NCBI GenBank assembly: GCA_026129745.1
Contig: JAHCHL010000009.1
Span: 1-64,000, forward strand
From: Fimbriimonadales bacterium
Lineage (GTDB): Bacteria; Armatimonadota; Fimbriimonadia; Fimbriimonadales; ATM1
Reading direction: 5' to 3'
DNA: 64,000 nt
Part shown: positions 18,936 through 27,530 of the stretch, piece after piece
Layout of the letters: every line of letters starts with the position of its first letter
Numbering within the stretch: position 1 is the stretch's first letter
Made by a program: the position numbers and the translations under genes
The notes under the pieces: model-generated
Told to the model about the DNA's origin: nothing
Databases searched by the model: none
The model's input: the letters and a program-made list of their open reading frames with translations, nothing else

Positions 18936-21629
18936 GTGCCTGAGAAAAGCGTTTACCTTTTCCGGGAAGGTTCTGCCGACATGCGCGACCTTCTCGGCGG
19001 CAAGGGTGCGAACCTTTGCGAAATGACCAACATCGGCCTACCGGTTCCGCCTGGCTTCATCATTACAACCGACGTCTGCCGCGACTTCTATGGCGAGGGC
19101 GGCCGCTTGCCATCGAACCTCATGGATGAAGTTCGGGTTGCGATGGAGGATATCGAACGGGATTTGGGCAAGAAGTTCGGCGATCCTGCGAACCCGCTCC
19201 TTGTATCCGTTCGGTCCGGTTCGAAGTTCAGCATGCCCGGCATGATGGATACGATTCTCAACCTCGGTCTGAACAAAGACACATTGCAAGGAATCATCGC
19301 CGCTTCTGGAAACGCGCGCTTCGCTTGGGACGCCTATCGACGATTTATCATGATGTTCTCGGACGTCGTGCTCGACGTGCCGAAGCGTTCGTTCGAACAC
19401 ATTTTGCACAGTTACAAAAAATCGAAGGGAGTCGAAGACGACACTCAGCTTTCGGAACAAGACTTACAAGAGATTGCGCGCCAATTCCTTAGCCATGTGC
19501 AAGCCAATGCCGGACGAGAGTTTCCGTCCGATCCTTGGTCTCAGTTGGAAATGGCCGTCGAAGCGGTGTTTCGCAGTTGGAACAATGACCGAGCGATCGT
19601 TTACCGTCGACAAGAGCGCATCCCCGACGATATCGGAACTGCGGTGAACGTGCAAGCGATGGTGTACGGCAACATGGGCGACGATTCCGGAACAGGTGTC
19701 GCATTTACACGAGATCCAGCAACTGGCGAGAAAGTCTTGTATGGCGAGTTTCTTGTCAACGCACAGGGCGAGGACGTGGTCGCAGGCATCCGAACGCCGC
19801 TTCCAATTTCGCAAATGGCTGACGCGCTGCCGGAATCTTACAAAGAGTTCATTACGATCTGCAGCAAACTTGAATCGCATTACCGCGACATGATGGACCT
19901 CGAATTCACCGTCGAGAAAAAGCGGCTCTTTATGCTTCAGTGTCGAGTTGGTAAGCGCACAGGAGCGGCTGCGGTGCGGCTCGCAGTAGAAATGGCCAAC
20001 GAAGGATTGATCTCAAAAGAGGCCGCAATTCAGCGAGTCACAGCTTCGCACCTCGACCAGCTATTGCATCCTCGCATTGACGAGAAGCATCTTGAAGATA
20101 ACGGAACAAAACCTCTTGCTACCGGCCTTGCTGCATCTCCAGGTGCAGCAGTCGGAATGGTCGTATTCGATGCAGATCGCGCCGCAGAATGGGGCAATTC
20201 CGGAAAGAAGGTCATTCTTGTTCGAGATGAAACGAATCCGGATGATGTGCACGGAATGCTGGCAGCACAGGGAATCCTGACCGCGCGCGGAGGAAAAACA
20301 AGCCATGCTGCGGTTGTTGCGAGAGGATTTGGAATTCCCTGTGTTGCGGGCTGCGAAGCAATTAACGTCGATCTTCAAAGTCGCTTATTTTCAGTCGGCG
20401 GGACCGTTGTCAAAGAGGGCGCATGGATCACGATCGATGGGTCGACTGGCAGAGTCTATCTCGACAAGATTCCGCTCATCGATCCTGAAGTTGGCGGCGA
20501 CTTTGCGGTCTTGATGAATTGGTGCGACGAGGCGCGCAAGCTTCGAGTGCGTGCGAACGCCGACAATCCAAGGGACGCCTTGCAGGCACTGGAATTTGGC
20601 GCAGAAGGGATCGGCCTCTGCAGAACTGAGCATATGTTCTTTGAGCGCGACCGTCTGCCGATCGTTCAGCAGATGATTCTTGCTGAAACAGATGAGGAGC
20701 GAGAACTTGCCCTCGACAAGCTTCTCGGAATGCAGCAGCGCGACTTCGAAGGCATCTTCGAAGCCATGGCAGGCAAGCCCGTAACGATTCGCCTCATCGA
20801 CCCGCCCCTCCACGAATTCCTCCCGTCTTATGACGAACTATTGGAACAAGTTGTCGAGCTGCGTCTTGCAGTTCACACACTTGGCGCAGAGTCCATTAAG
20901 CGCGTCCTTGAAGATAAAGAGAAGATGTTGAAGCTTATCGAAGGCATGCGTGAATCAAATCCAATGCTTGGTCTGCGCGGAGTTCGCCTGAGCATTCTTT
21001 TCCCAGGAATCGTCGAAATGCAAACGAAGGCGATACTTCAAGCTGCCGTAAAAGTCAAGAAAAGAGGCGTCGAGACGCAGCCAGAAATCATGATTCCTCT
21101 CGTCGGTCATGTGAATGAGTTGAAAACCGTTCGAGAAAAACTTGAAGCCGTTGCTGCTTCAGTCGTCGAAGAAATGGGCGAACAGATTCCGTACACCTTT
21201 GGCACGATGATTGAATTGCCCCGAGCGTGTCTCACAGCAGGCGCTATTGCAGAATACGCGCAATTCTTCAGCTTCGGTACAAACGACCTCACGCAAACGA
21301 CCTTCGGCTACAGCCGAGACGATGCTGAAGGAAAGTTTTTGCAAAAGTATGTTGAAATGAAGGTGTTGCCCGCGAATCCATTCGAAACACTCGATCAGTC
21401 CGGTGTAGGAAGGCTGATGAAGATGTGTGTGGATGATGCCCGGCAAGTCAATCCAAAGTTGAAACTCGGCATCTGCGGCGAACATGGTGGCGATCCGGCC
21501 TCCATTGAGTTTTGCCATAAACTCGGGCTCGATTATGTTTCGTGCTCACCGTTCAGAGTGCCAATAGCAAGACTCGCTGCAGCACAGGCGGCTGTTTCTG
21601 ACCGAGTTACGGCCGTCGTAGACAAGTAA
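18936..21629 (+). CDS. ppdK: Pyruvate, phosphate dikinase
   Basis: An 897-residue enzyme that interconverts pyruvate, ATP and phosphate with PEP, AMP and pyrophosphate. The start is GTG at 18936 with AAGGAG five bases upstream. The ATP-grasp nucleotide domain occupies roughly the first 350 residues, the swivelling phosphohistidine domain carries TARGGKTSHAAVVARG with the catalytic His457, and the C-terminal TIM-barrel PEP/pyruvate domain has FGTNDLTQTTFGYSRDD and GICGEHGGDP. Length is standard for the family. It is monocistronic and its stop abuts the stop of the convergent EF-hand gene with no gap. Confidence 0.97.
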   Translation: MPEKSVYLFREGSADMRDLLGGKGANLCEMTNIGLPVPPGFIITTDVCRDFYGEGGRLPSNLMDEVRVAMEDIERDLGKKFGDPANPLLVSVRSGSKFSMPGMMDTILNLGLNKDTLQGIIAASGNARFAWDAYRRFIMMFSDVVLDVPKRSFEHILHSYKKSKGVEDDTQLSEQDLQEIARQFLSHVQANAGREFPSDPWSQLEMAVEAVFRSWNNDRAIVYRRQERIPDDIGTAVNVQAMVYGNMGDDSGTGVAFTRDPATGEKVLYGEFLVNAQGEDVVAGIRTPLPISQMADALPESYKEFITICSKLESHYRDMMDLEFTVEKKRLFMLQCRVGKRTGAAAVRLAVEMANEGLISKEAAIQRVTASHLDQLLHPRIDEKHLEDNGTKPLATGLAASPGAAVGMVVFDADRAAEWGNSGKKVILVRDETNPDDVHGMLAAQGILTARGGKTSHAAVVARGFGIPCVAGCEAINVDLQSRLFSVGGTVVKEGAWITIDGSTGRVYLDKIPLIDPEVGGDFAVLMNWCDEARKLRVRANADNPRDALQALEFGAEGIGLCRTEHMFFERDRLPIVQQMILAETDEERELALDKLLGMQQRDFEGIFEAMAGKPVTIRLIDPPLHEFLPSYDELLEQVVELRLAVHTLGAESIKRVLEDKEKMLKLIEGMRESNPMLGLRGVRLSILFPGIVEMQTKAILQAAVKVKKRGVETQPEIMIPLVGHVNELKTVREKLEAVAASVVEEMGEQIPYTFGTMIELPRACLTAGAIAEYAQFFSFGTNDLTQTTFGYSRDDAEGKFLQKYVEMKVLPANPFETLDQSGVGRLMKMCVDDARQVNPKLKLGICGEHGGDPASIEFCHKLGLDYVSCSPFRVPIARLAAAQAAVSDRVTAVVDK

Positions 21630-22640
21630 CTAAGGTCCGACGAACTTCCCTATCGTGTGTGTGAAGCCTTTGGTCTCTGGCTCGAAGCTGATGAGATGCA
21701 AGAGCATCTCATTGTTGTAGGTCTCGGTAAAGATTGCAACATGGCCAAGCAGCAACGGCACACGCGATGCCATGCCAAGCATCTCATTCAGCGATAACCC
21801 GCCGTCCAAATCTAAATCTTGCCCAAAAATGACTGCTAAGGTGTCTTCCAAGCCTGCTCCAGGAATTCCGTGATCGAGATAAACGATGGCGACCCGGTTG
21901 TGCCTCGCTCCATACGGAAAGACTAATTTGAAACTGTAGTCCTTGGTTCCATCTCCGTCAAAGTCGAACTCCTTGTTGATTTTCACTCCGGTAATAACTT
22001 TCGGTGGATGGCCGAACTGTGGACCAATCGGTAAGTGAATCGACGTTCTGCGCCCTTCCAAATTGTAAACCGCGTTGGAAATGGTTACTCGCTGTCTTCC
22101 TGCTGTTGGGTTCAACCACACATCGGATATGCAACCGCCCATGGCGCCGGCAACATCAGCAAGATCGACAAAGCCAGGAAGATACCGAACAACAACATAA
22201 TGGATGTCATCGACTTTCAATTGACCATTCGCAAGTGAAAACCTAATCGTCGATTCGCTCAAAGTAGCATTTACATTCGCGACGCTCTTCAAACCTTCAA
22301 TTTCAATCACACGCGCATCCCCATGCACCATTCGCGGCGCGAATAGCTCCGCCTTTCCGTAAGTCAGCACCAACACATGCCCCGAAGAAAAGAACGCTTC
22401 GACAACCATCCTCTCCTCGATTGAAGGCAGGTCACCGCGCATGCGAAGAGTAACCGCATCATTTGCCAATGCAACGGAATCGATTCTTGCGCCAGGAGGG
22501 ACGGGGTACCCAGCGGCTCGAAACCGACTCTTTGAGAAGTAGTGGCCAATTGGAGACAATCGCGACTGGGCAGAAATGCTGACAGCTCCTCCCAGAGCGA
22601 GTTCAATTCCTAAGCTATAGGCGAGCATTGCGCAAATCAT
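21630..22640 (-). CDS. Secreted protein with EF-hand-like calcium loops, unknown function
   Basis: A 336-residue protein if translation begins at the ATG at 22640, which gives a signal peptide (MICAMLAYSLGIELALGGAV, ending SISAQ). The alternative start at 22730 would overlap kdsA by 25 nt and hide the signal inside the protein. Residues 275-286 read DLDLDGGLSLNE, an exact canonical EF-hand loop (D-x-D-x-D-G-x-hydrophobic-x-x-x-E). Residues 226-231 (DFDGDG) form a second calcium-type loop. The rest is beta-rich and unrecognised. It lies just downstream of kdsA and dsbD on the same strand. Confidence 0.6.
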   Translation of the reverse strand: MICAMLAYSLGIELALGGAVSISAQSRLSPIGHYFSKSRFRAAGYPVPPGARIDSVALANDAVTLRMRGDLPSIEERMVVEAFFSSGHVLVLTYGKAELFAPRMVHGDARVIEIEGLKSVANVNATLSESTIRFSLANGQLKVDDIHYVVVRYLPGFVDLADVAGAMGGCISDVWLNPTAGRQRVTISNAVYNLEGRRTSIHLPIGPQFGHPPKVITGVKINKEFDFDGDGTKDYSFKLVFPYGARHNRVAIVYLDHGIPGAGLEDTLAVIFGQDLDLDGGLSLNEMLGMASRVPLLLGHVAIFTETYNNEMLLHLISFEPETKGFTHTIGKFVGP

Positions 22641-22705
22641 GAGCTGTAAGTCCCTACATTGCACACAGACGCCTTTTTCATGCGATGGTAACGCCCATTG
22701 GTCGC

Positions 22706-23518
22706 TTACTGAGAGGACTGCGCTCGCCAAATCCTTAAAACGCGCCGAAGCAATTGTTCTGCATCAGATAGAGGCCACTGTGTAGCTGCGTCAGACTCAG
22801 CGTGCGCAGGATCCGGATGCACTTCCATAAAGAGCGCATCGATACAGACGGCTGCGGCTGCCGACGCAAGATATGGAATCGAATCACGTGCGCCTCCAGT
22901 TACGCTGCCTCCTGCTCCGGGTCGCTGGGCGCTGTGGGTTGCATCGAAACAAACTGGAACACCATAGGACCGCATGATCGGAAGCCCTGCCATGTCTACA
23001 ACAAGATTGTTATAACCAAATGTTGTTCCACGCTCCGTAAGCATCACACCGTTGGCTCGTTTCAACTTTTCTACAATGTTCTTGGTATCCCAAGGTGCCA
23101 AGAACTGACCCTTCTTGACATTGACAGGTCTTCCGGTATCACTACATGCATCGAGCAAGTCAGTTTGTCTGCACAGGAATGCCGGCACCTGAAGCAAATC
23201 GACGACTTCACCGACGATTGACGCCTGGTCCGGCAAATGCACATCCGTAGTGACAGGAACTTCGAATTCCCGGCGAATACGCTGCAGCACATTGAGGCCA
23301 GCGTCGATTCCATATCCCCGTGGAGAATCCGCACCACTTCGATTCGCTTTGTCGAAGGAAGCCTTGAAGATGTACTGCACGGAAAGCACCGAGCAAATTC
23401 GAAGCATTTCTTCGGCAACCTGACGGCACAAGTCATAAGACTCCGCGAGACAGGGCCCGGCGATTAGAACGGGATGACCGTCACCGACTCGAACTCCTCC
23501 GACGGAAAAAGACTTCAA
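22706..23518 (-). CDS. kdsA: 3-deoxy-8-phosphooctulonate synthase (KDO-8-P synthase)
   Basis: A 270-residue enzyme condensing PEP with arabinose 5-phosphate to KDO-8-phosphate, a committed step for lipopolysaccharide core. Signature segments are LIAGPCLAES, FKASFDKANRSG, TTDVHLPDQA, VKKGQFLAPWD, LTERGTTFGYNNLVVDM, FDATHSAQRPG and FMEVHPDPAHAESDAATQWP. Cys (AGPC) and the His, Glu and Asp residues of metal-dependent KdsA are present. The ATG overlaps the dsbD stop by 4 nt (ATGA), so the two are translationally coupled. Its presence points to an outer membrane. Confidence 0.96.
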   Translation of the reverse strand: MKSFSVGGVRVGDGHPVLIAGPCLAESYDLCRQVAEEMLRICSVLSVQYIFKASFDKANRSGADSPRGYGIDAGLNVLQRIRREFEVPVTTDVHLPDQASIVGEVVDLLQVPAFLCRQTDLLDACSDTGRPVNVKKGQFLAPWDTKNIVEKLKRANGVMLTERGTTFGYNNLVVDMAGLPIMRSYGVPVCFDATHSAQRPGAGGSVTGGARDSIPYLASAAAAVCIDALFMEVHPDPAHAESDAATQWPLSDAEQLLRRVLRIWRAQSSQ

Positions 23519-25488
23519 CGAATAACCGCCACGCCGCTTTTCTCAAGGATATCGAGCCACCCGTCCACGTTGATGAACTCCAATTGAATGTGCACCAACT
23601 CTCCACTCGGATTGTAGAATCGGATATGTGGCAAGCTCTTCCAGCCAAAGTGCTTTTGAGTCGCTTCGATGTATGCATCGTCAACCCCTGTACTGGCGTC
23701 CATCTTGAACGCCACCACATCTCGCATGCTGACAATTACCCTCGGATCTGAAAGCGTTTTGTGTTCGATTTCTTGGCAAGCCGCACACCAATTCGCTGTG
23801 CCGTCGACGATCACGGGCTTGCCTTGCCCAACAGCCTTTTCAAATGCATCGACCGTAAAAGGTTGCCAAGCTATTTTGCGATTCACTTCTTGTTGAAGCT
23901 GCTTCTCGATCGCTTTAAATCGATTTTCCTTGAGCTTCGCATCAAGATCGGCGTAAAGCAACATCCCGTAAGCGACCGAGCCAATGATTGTTATCGTGCG
24001 AATTCCTGCAACGATCTTTGACGAGAACGATCGATCGAAGAATGTCAGATACGCTGCACCGACAATGAACGCACCAACGGTAATGCCGAGCGCGATTTCG
24101 TCCATAACGCCGAAGCCGACAAGTGAGGGCCGCAAAAAGCGATCGAATGCGAGCAGCACAACGATGAGGCCAAGAATTCGCTTTACTGACACTAGCCACT
24201 CAGCCGACCTCGGCAGTTGTGCACCTGCTGCAGCCAAGAAAACATAGGGCAATCCAAGGCCCAATCCCATCGCGACGAAGATCGGGACACCAAACTCGAG
24301 GCGGCCGTCTTTTGCCACCTCCGTAATGAAGTACGCGATGATTGCCGTTCCACAGGGAGCCGCCGCAAGACCCAATAAGGAGCCCATGGTAAAGGCTCCA
24401 ACTCCTCCCGATCGACCCTTCAACTGCTTTTGAATAAATCCAGGCAGCTTGATCTCATATAAACCAAACATTGAGAGAGAAAGGGCGACCAGCAACGCCG
24501 CCATCAGCAAGTTGAACGTTGGAGTCTGCGCGAGTGCACCAAAACCGGCTCCAAGCAACGAGGAAACGGCTCCGAGAATGCCAAAACTCAACGCAATGCC
24601 GAGCGCGTACATAGTGCCCAAGCCGAGCTTGCTTCCACCTTGCGAGCCCGCCTGCGAACTGAAGAACGACAGCGTTATTGGGATGAGCGGATACACGCAA
24701 GGTGTCAAATTCAAGCTGAGCCCTGCAATGAATGCCCCAAGAAGCAAAGCGATGAATGCGGCGCTGACCGGCCCAGCCGCTCCGCTTGAAGGCAGTTCAC
24801 TTGCACGGCTCGGGTACCCGCCTTCGGGTGCGACGGCGGTGGACTCTGTTTCCTGTGCAGAATCTGTTGGGTCGCCCTCCGGCTCTGCTTGCCCAGCTTG
24901 CTCTTCTTGCTGATTCGCTACGACTTCAGGCTCTTTGTCAGGTTTCTTTTCATCCGCTTTCGCAGGAGGTTCATCCACCTTGGTAGGGGGAGGCGTGGAG
25001 TTTGTGGGTTTGGATACCGCAATGGTTGCCGAAATGGTCTCCGTTTGTGGCATGTAGCAAGCGGTGTCATCGCACATCTGGATGCGGACTCGCAGATTGA
25101 CCACATGGTTTCCGGAAGCCTCGCCAGGAATCTTGATTTCGACGGGAATTCGTTGGGTGCCCTCGTATACTGAGGCCGGCTCAGGACTGATCGCCTCGAA
25201 AACCTTCATTTGCCCGCGCGGATAGCGAACAGATGCCAACTCCGTTCCATCTCCCGTCGAAATCGTCAGCGGAATGTAATCCGGGCTTGAAGGTGGGTTG
25301 CTATAGGCGTGGTAACCCGCCGGAATAGCGACAGTCACTGTCCCCCGTACCGTAGTTCCCGCCTGGGCGCTATTGGCCTCAAGACTCAAGCTTGCAGTGG
25401 CGCGAGGTTGAGCCAATCCAACAGAAGTCGTTGAGGCAAAGGCCACCAATAGGCCCGCTCGGAATAGGTGGTTTAGAAGAAGCTTCAT
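23515..25488 (-). CDS. dsbD: Thiol:disulfide interchange protein DsbD
   Basis: A 657-residue inner-membrane reductant conduit. The ATG at 25488 gives a signal peptide ending GLAQ. A periplasmic alpha domain with Cys139 and Cys144 (CDDTACY), a long Pro/Glu/Lys-rich linker, eight or so membrane helices with the redox cysteines in NLTPCVYPLIPI and AAAPCGTAIIAY, and a C-terminal thioredoxin domain with Cys568-Ala-Ala-Cys571 are all visible, so the protein is full-length with all three redox modules. It carries electrons from cytoplasmic thioredoxin to periplasmic partners, for example cytochrome c maturation, and would fit the cytochrome lipoprotein and the TlpA-like redoxin in this window. Confidence 0.94.
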   Translation of the reverse strand: MKLLLNHLFRAGLLVAFASTTSVGLAQPRATASLSLEANSAQAGTTVRGTVTVAIPAGYHAYSNPPSSPDYIPLTISTGDGTELASVRYPRGQMKVFEAISPEPASVYEGTQRIPVEIKIPGEASGNHVVNLRVRIQMCDDTACYMPQTETISATIAVSKPTNSTPPPTKVDEPPAKADEKKPDKEPEVVANQQEEQAGQAEPEGDPTDSAQETESTAVAPEGGYPSRASELPSSGAAGPVSAAFIALLLGAFIAGLSLNLTPCVYPLIPITLSFFSSQAGSQGGSKLGLGTMYALGIALSFGILGAVSSLLGAGFGALAQTPTFNLLMAALLVALSLSMFGLYEIKLPGFIQKQLKGRSGGVGAFTMGSLLGLAAAPCGTAIIAYFITEVAKDGRLEFGVPIFVAMGLGLGLPYVFLAAAGAQLPRSAEWLVSVKRILGLIVVLLAFDRFLRPSLVGFGVMDEIALGITVGAFIVGAAYLTFFDRSFSSKIVAGIRTITIIGSVAYGMLLYADLDAKLKENRFKAIEKQLQQEVNRKIAWQPFTVDAFEKAVGQGKPVIVDGTANWCAACQEIEHKTLSDPRVIVSMRDVVAFKMDASTGVDDAYIEATQKHFGWKSLPHIRFYNPSGELVHIQLEFINVDGWLDILEKSGVAVIR

Positions 25489-25629
25489 CGATTGCTGGGT
25501 TCCGTGCGGGGGCAACTAGACCTGCTCAGCCACGGCTACAACGGTTATAACGCACGGGGCGTGCATTTTGCTCCGGCAGGCCGTTGGCATTGCAAGAAAT
25601 CTTGGGAAGACGGCGCCAGCTCGCATCTC

Positions 25630-26610
25630 CTACAGCTCGACTGCGCGCCCAGCTGCCGCACTCTGCTGCGCCGCCTCAATGATCGAAATGGCAATTCGCA
25701 CTTCTTCTGGCTTAACAGCCAATTCGTCGCCCTGGTTGAGGTGTCGGCTCACGTTTTCGTAGAAGGCGCCCCAATGCCCCTTTTCCACGTCGATCTTCAA
25801 CTCGCCATCCAAGCCATCGAACTGTCCGCGGAGCGATGCCGACTCCCAATCTTGCATCCTCAACGCCGCTTTCTCACCGCGAACAAGCCACCTCGGACGC
25901 GTGTAATGACTGATGCACCCGACGTCGATTTCCGCAGTCACGCCATTCTCGAAAAGAATCATCACCGAGGTTTGGGTTTCGATGTCGACGTTGTGCACTC
26001 CATAGTGACTGCTCGCAAAAACTGTCTTCGGTTTAGCCGGCAACATCAGTTGTACAAGCTGGTCAGTAAGATGGGCACCCCAATCGTACAGCATTCCTCC
26101 CCCGTGCGCTTTAATCCCCCTCCAACCGCCGGGAAACCACCAGCCGTTGACGCTCGATTCAATTTGAAAGACGTTCCCAAGCGTACCGCTCCTAATGACT
26201 TTCCGAACGGTCAGATAATCTCCGTCCGACCGTCGGTTCTGATACACGGTAAGCATCTTTCCGGACGCTTTGGAAGCAGCTATCATTTCGTCCGCCTCGT
26301 GGGTGTTTAGACACATAACTTTTTCCGTAACGACGTGCTTCCCTGCCTTGCTCGCAGCAACACTTAACGGTGCGTGAGTGTCATGTGGAGTGATCAGTAC
26401 CACCATGTCCAGTTCGTTGTCAGCAAGCAGCTCGTCGTAGCTTTCGTAAACACGGATACCCGGCTGTTCTTCTCGTGCCGCTTCGCGTCTCTCCGGCAAA
26501 ACGTCAAACGCACCGACAAGAGCCAGGCCTTCCGTCTTGCGCACACCCTCAGCGTGATGTTTACCCATTCCAAATTGGGCTCCATAGCCAACAAGCGCAG
26601 TTCGAATCAT
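25630..26610 (-). CDS. Gfo/Idh/MocA family oxidoreductase
   Basis: A 326-residue NAD(P)-dependent dehydrogenase. The N-terminal ALVGYGAQFGMGKHH is the Rossmann nucleotide-binding strand and loop. The VVTEKVMCLN segment corresponds to the family's EKP motif, with Val replacing Pro. The C-terminal domain contains GGGMLYDWGAHLTDQL, the usual substrate-binding helix with Asp and His. Members oxidise sugars, inositols or related polyols; the substrate cannot be named. It stands alone with a CATAAT box 9 nt upstream of the ATG. Confidence 0.92.
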   Translation of the reverse strand: MIRTALVGYGAQFGMGKHHAEGVRKTEGLALVGAFDVLPERREAAREEQPGIRVYESYDELLADNELDMVVLITPHDTHAPLSVAASKAGKHVVTEKVMCLNTHEADEMIAASKASGKMLTVYQNRRSDGDYLTVRKVIRSGTLGNVFQIESSVNGWWFPGGWRGIKAHGGGMLYDWGAHLTDQLVQLMLPAKPKTVFASSHYGVHNVDIETQTSVMILFENGVTAEIDVGCISHYTRPRWLVRGEKAALRMQDWESASLRGQFDGLDGELKIDVEKGHWGAFYENVSRHLNQGDELAVKPEEVRIAISIIEAAQQSAAAGRAVEL

Positions 26611-26619
26611 GAGGGCGCG

Positions 26620-26625
26620 ATTATG
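26620..26625 (-). promoter_or_regulatory. -10 element (CATAAT), leaderless type, Gfo/Idh/MocA gene
   Basis: CATAAT, nine bases (CGCGCCCTC), ATG at 26610. No Shine-Dalgarno sequence between them. Confidence 0.5.
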
Positions 26626-26789
26626 CCCGACGGTGCAAGGGTCCGCTGACCTATTGGCGGTATTGGTTCAATCTCCTTGTGGAAGCTCCGGCTAATCGCA
26701 ATTTCTCGCTTCACTAACTGCGCAAGCCCAAAGAAAATCAGCCTACTGACAGTATTCTTCCGGCGCACTTTGTGAAAAATGGTGCGAAC

Positions 26790-26818
26790 TTGCAGCTATA
26801 CAAGATCTTCTGTATAGT
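26790..26818 (+). promoter_or_regulatory. Promoter with operator-like inverted repeat upstream of SLBB gene
   Basis: TTGCAG at 26790-26795 and TATAGT at 26813-26818 are separated by exactly 17 bp. Between and overlapping them lies a perfect 7-bp inverted repeat, CTATACA (26796-26802) and TGTATAG (26811-26817), with an 8-bp centre. An inverted repeat filling the spacer and covering the -10 is the usual place for a repressor operator. The predicted leader is about 57 nt. Confidence 0.45.
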
Positions 26819-26827
26819 TGACTACTG

Positions 26828-26846
26828 GCTGGGCGACATGCCCAGC
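26828..26846 (+). other. Leader hairpin upstream of SLBB gene
   Basis: GCTGGGC, loop GACAT, GCCCAGC: a perfect 7-bp stem with a 5-nt loop, right after the predicted transcript start. It may stabilise the 5' end or act in control of the gene. The remaining non-coding sequence at 26626-26789 shows no further clear element. Confidence 0.45.
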
Positions 26847-26881
26847 GAAGCAAGGCAAAAACCAATCTGACAAGGTAGATC

Positions 26882-26951
26882 ATGAGGCTATTCGCTATCC
26901 TCGCAGCATTCGGAATGACATGCTCGGCAGTATCCTGTAAGCTTCCTGAAG
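26882..26951 (+). other. Signal-peptide segment out of frame with the SLBB gene
   Basis: An ATG at 26882, preceded by AAGGTAG at good spacing, starts MRLFAILAAFGMTCSAVSC, a convincing export signal. Its frame does not continue into the SLBB domain. Dropping one base near 26930 joins ...GMTCSA to YPVSFLKVEGAVVQPG, which restores a normal signal peptide plus SLBB domain. Either the genome or assembly has one extra base here, or expression needs a +1 shift. Confidence 0.55.
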
Positions 26952-27485
26952 GTGGAAGGCGCTGTTGTCCAACCCGGTGCGTTGGAGGTCGCACAAACGA
27001 CGCGTCTCCGGGATGCCGTCCAACTCGCTGGCGGCGCTACTGATCAGGCCAATCTAAAGAAAGTCAGAGTCATTCGGGCAAATGGAGTTGAAAGTGTCCA
27101 CGATCTGACCAAACTCGGGCCGACACCAGTGGTCGAGCCAGGAGACTCCATTTTTGTCGAACCGATCGACAGGACAAAGCAAATTGTAGTAAAGGGAGCC
27201 GTTCGTTCTCCTGGTGCAATCGACCACAAGCCAGGCATGACCATTCAGGACGCGCTCAAACAAGCAGAACCGTTTGAAGGACTTCAGGTCGATTCCGTTT
27301 CAGTCGTGAAAGAAGTCAACGGTATCACTTCAACAGAAGAAGTATTGATGAAGGATATTCACGCGGTTGCTCTGCAACCGGGCGAAACAGTCGTTGTCGC
27401 TTATCAACGCTCATCCTTCTCCGATCGTGAGATCATCACGATTCTTGCAATCGCGATACTGATCTTGATCCTAGTTAGAAAGTGA
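26952..27485 (+). CDS. SLBB-domain (polysaccharide export-like) protein, apparent 5' frameshift
   Basis: The 177-residue frame beginning with GTG at 26952 contains two SLBB domains (VEGAVVQPGALEV...LAGGA and VKGAVRSPGAIDHKPGMTIQDALKQA) and a C-terminal membrane helix ending IAILILILVRK. SLBB domains bind soluble ligands or sugars in polysaccharide export proteins and in competence protein ComEA-like folds. Homologous-looking sequence (YPVSFLK) extends upstream of this GTG in the same frame, back to a stop at 26916, so the GTG is not the natural start. The true N-terminus is likely the signal peptide at 26882 in another frame. No Wza/Wzc partners are adjacent. Confidence 0.7.
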   Translation: MEGAVVQPGALEVAQTTRLRDAVQLAGGATDQANLKKVRVIRANGVESVHDLTKLGPTPVVEPGDSIFVEPIDRTKQIVVKGAVRSPGAIDHKPGMTIQDALKQAEPFEGLQVDSVSVVKEVNGITSTEEVLMKDIHAVALQPGETVVVAYQRSSFSDREIITILAIAILILILVRK

Positions 27486-27498
27486 TTGCAGATGGCTT

Positions 27499-27522
27499 GC
27501 TCCGGGCTTCATAGTCCGGAGC
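27499..27522. terminator. Hairpin between convergent SLBB and mgtC genes
   Basis: GCTCCGG, 10-nt loop, CCGGAGC: a 7-bp perfect stem placed between two convergent stop codons (27485 and 27531). It could end transcripts from both sides, although neither strand has a strong T-run after it. Confidence 0.45.
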
Positions 27523-27530
27523 ACCTTCAG

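Noticed and set aside
26818-26881. Possible riboswitch in the SLBB leader
   Set aside because: The leader has one simple hairpin and no match to the cyclic-di-GMP or other aptamer consensus that I can recognise.
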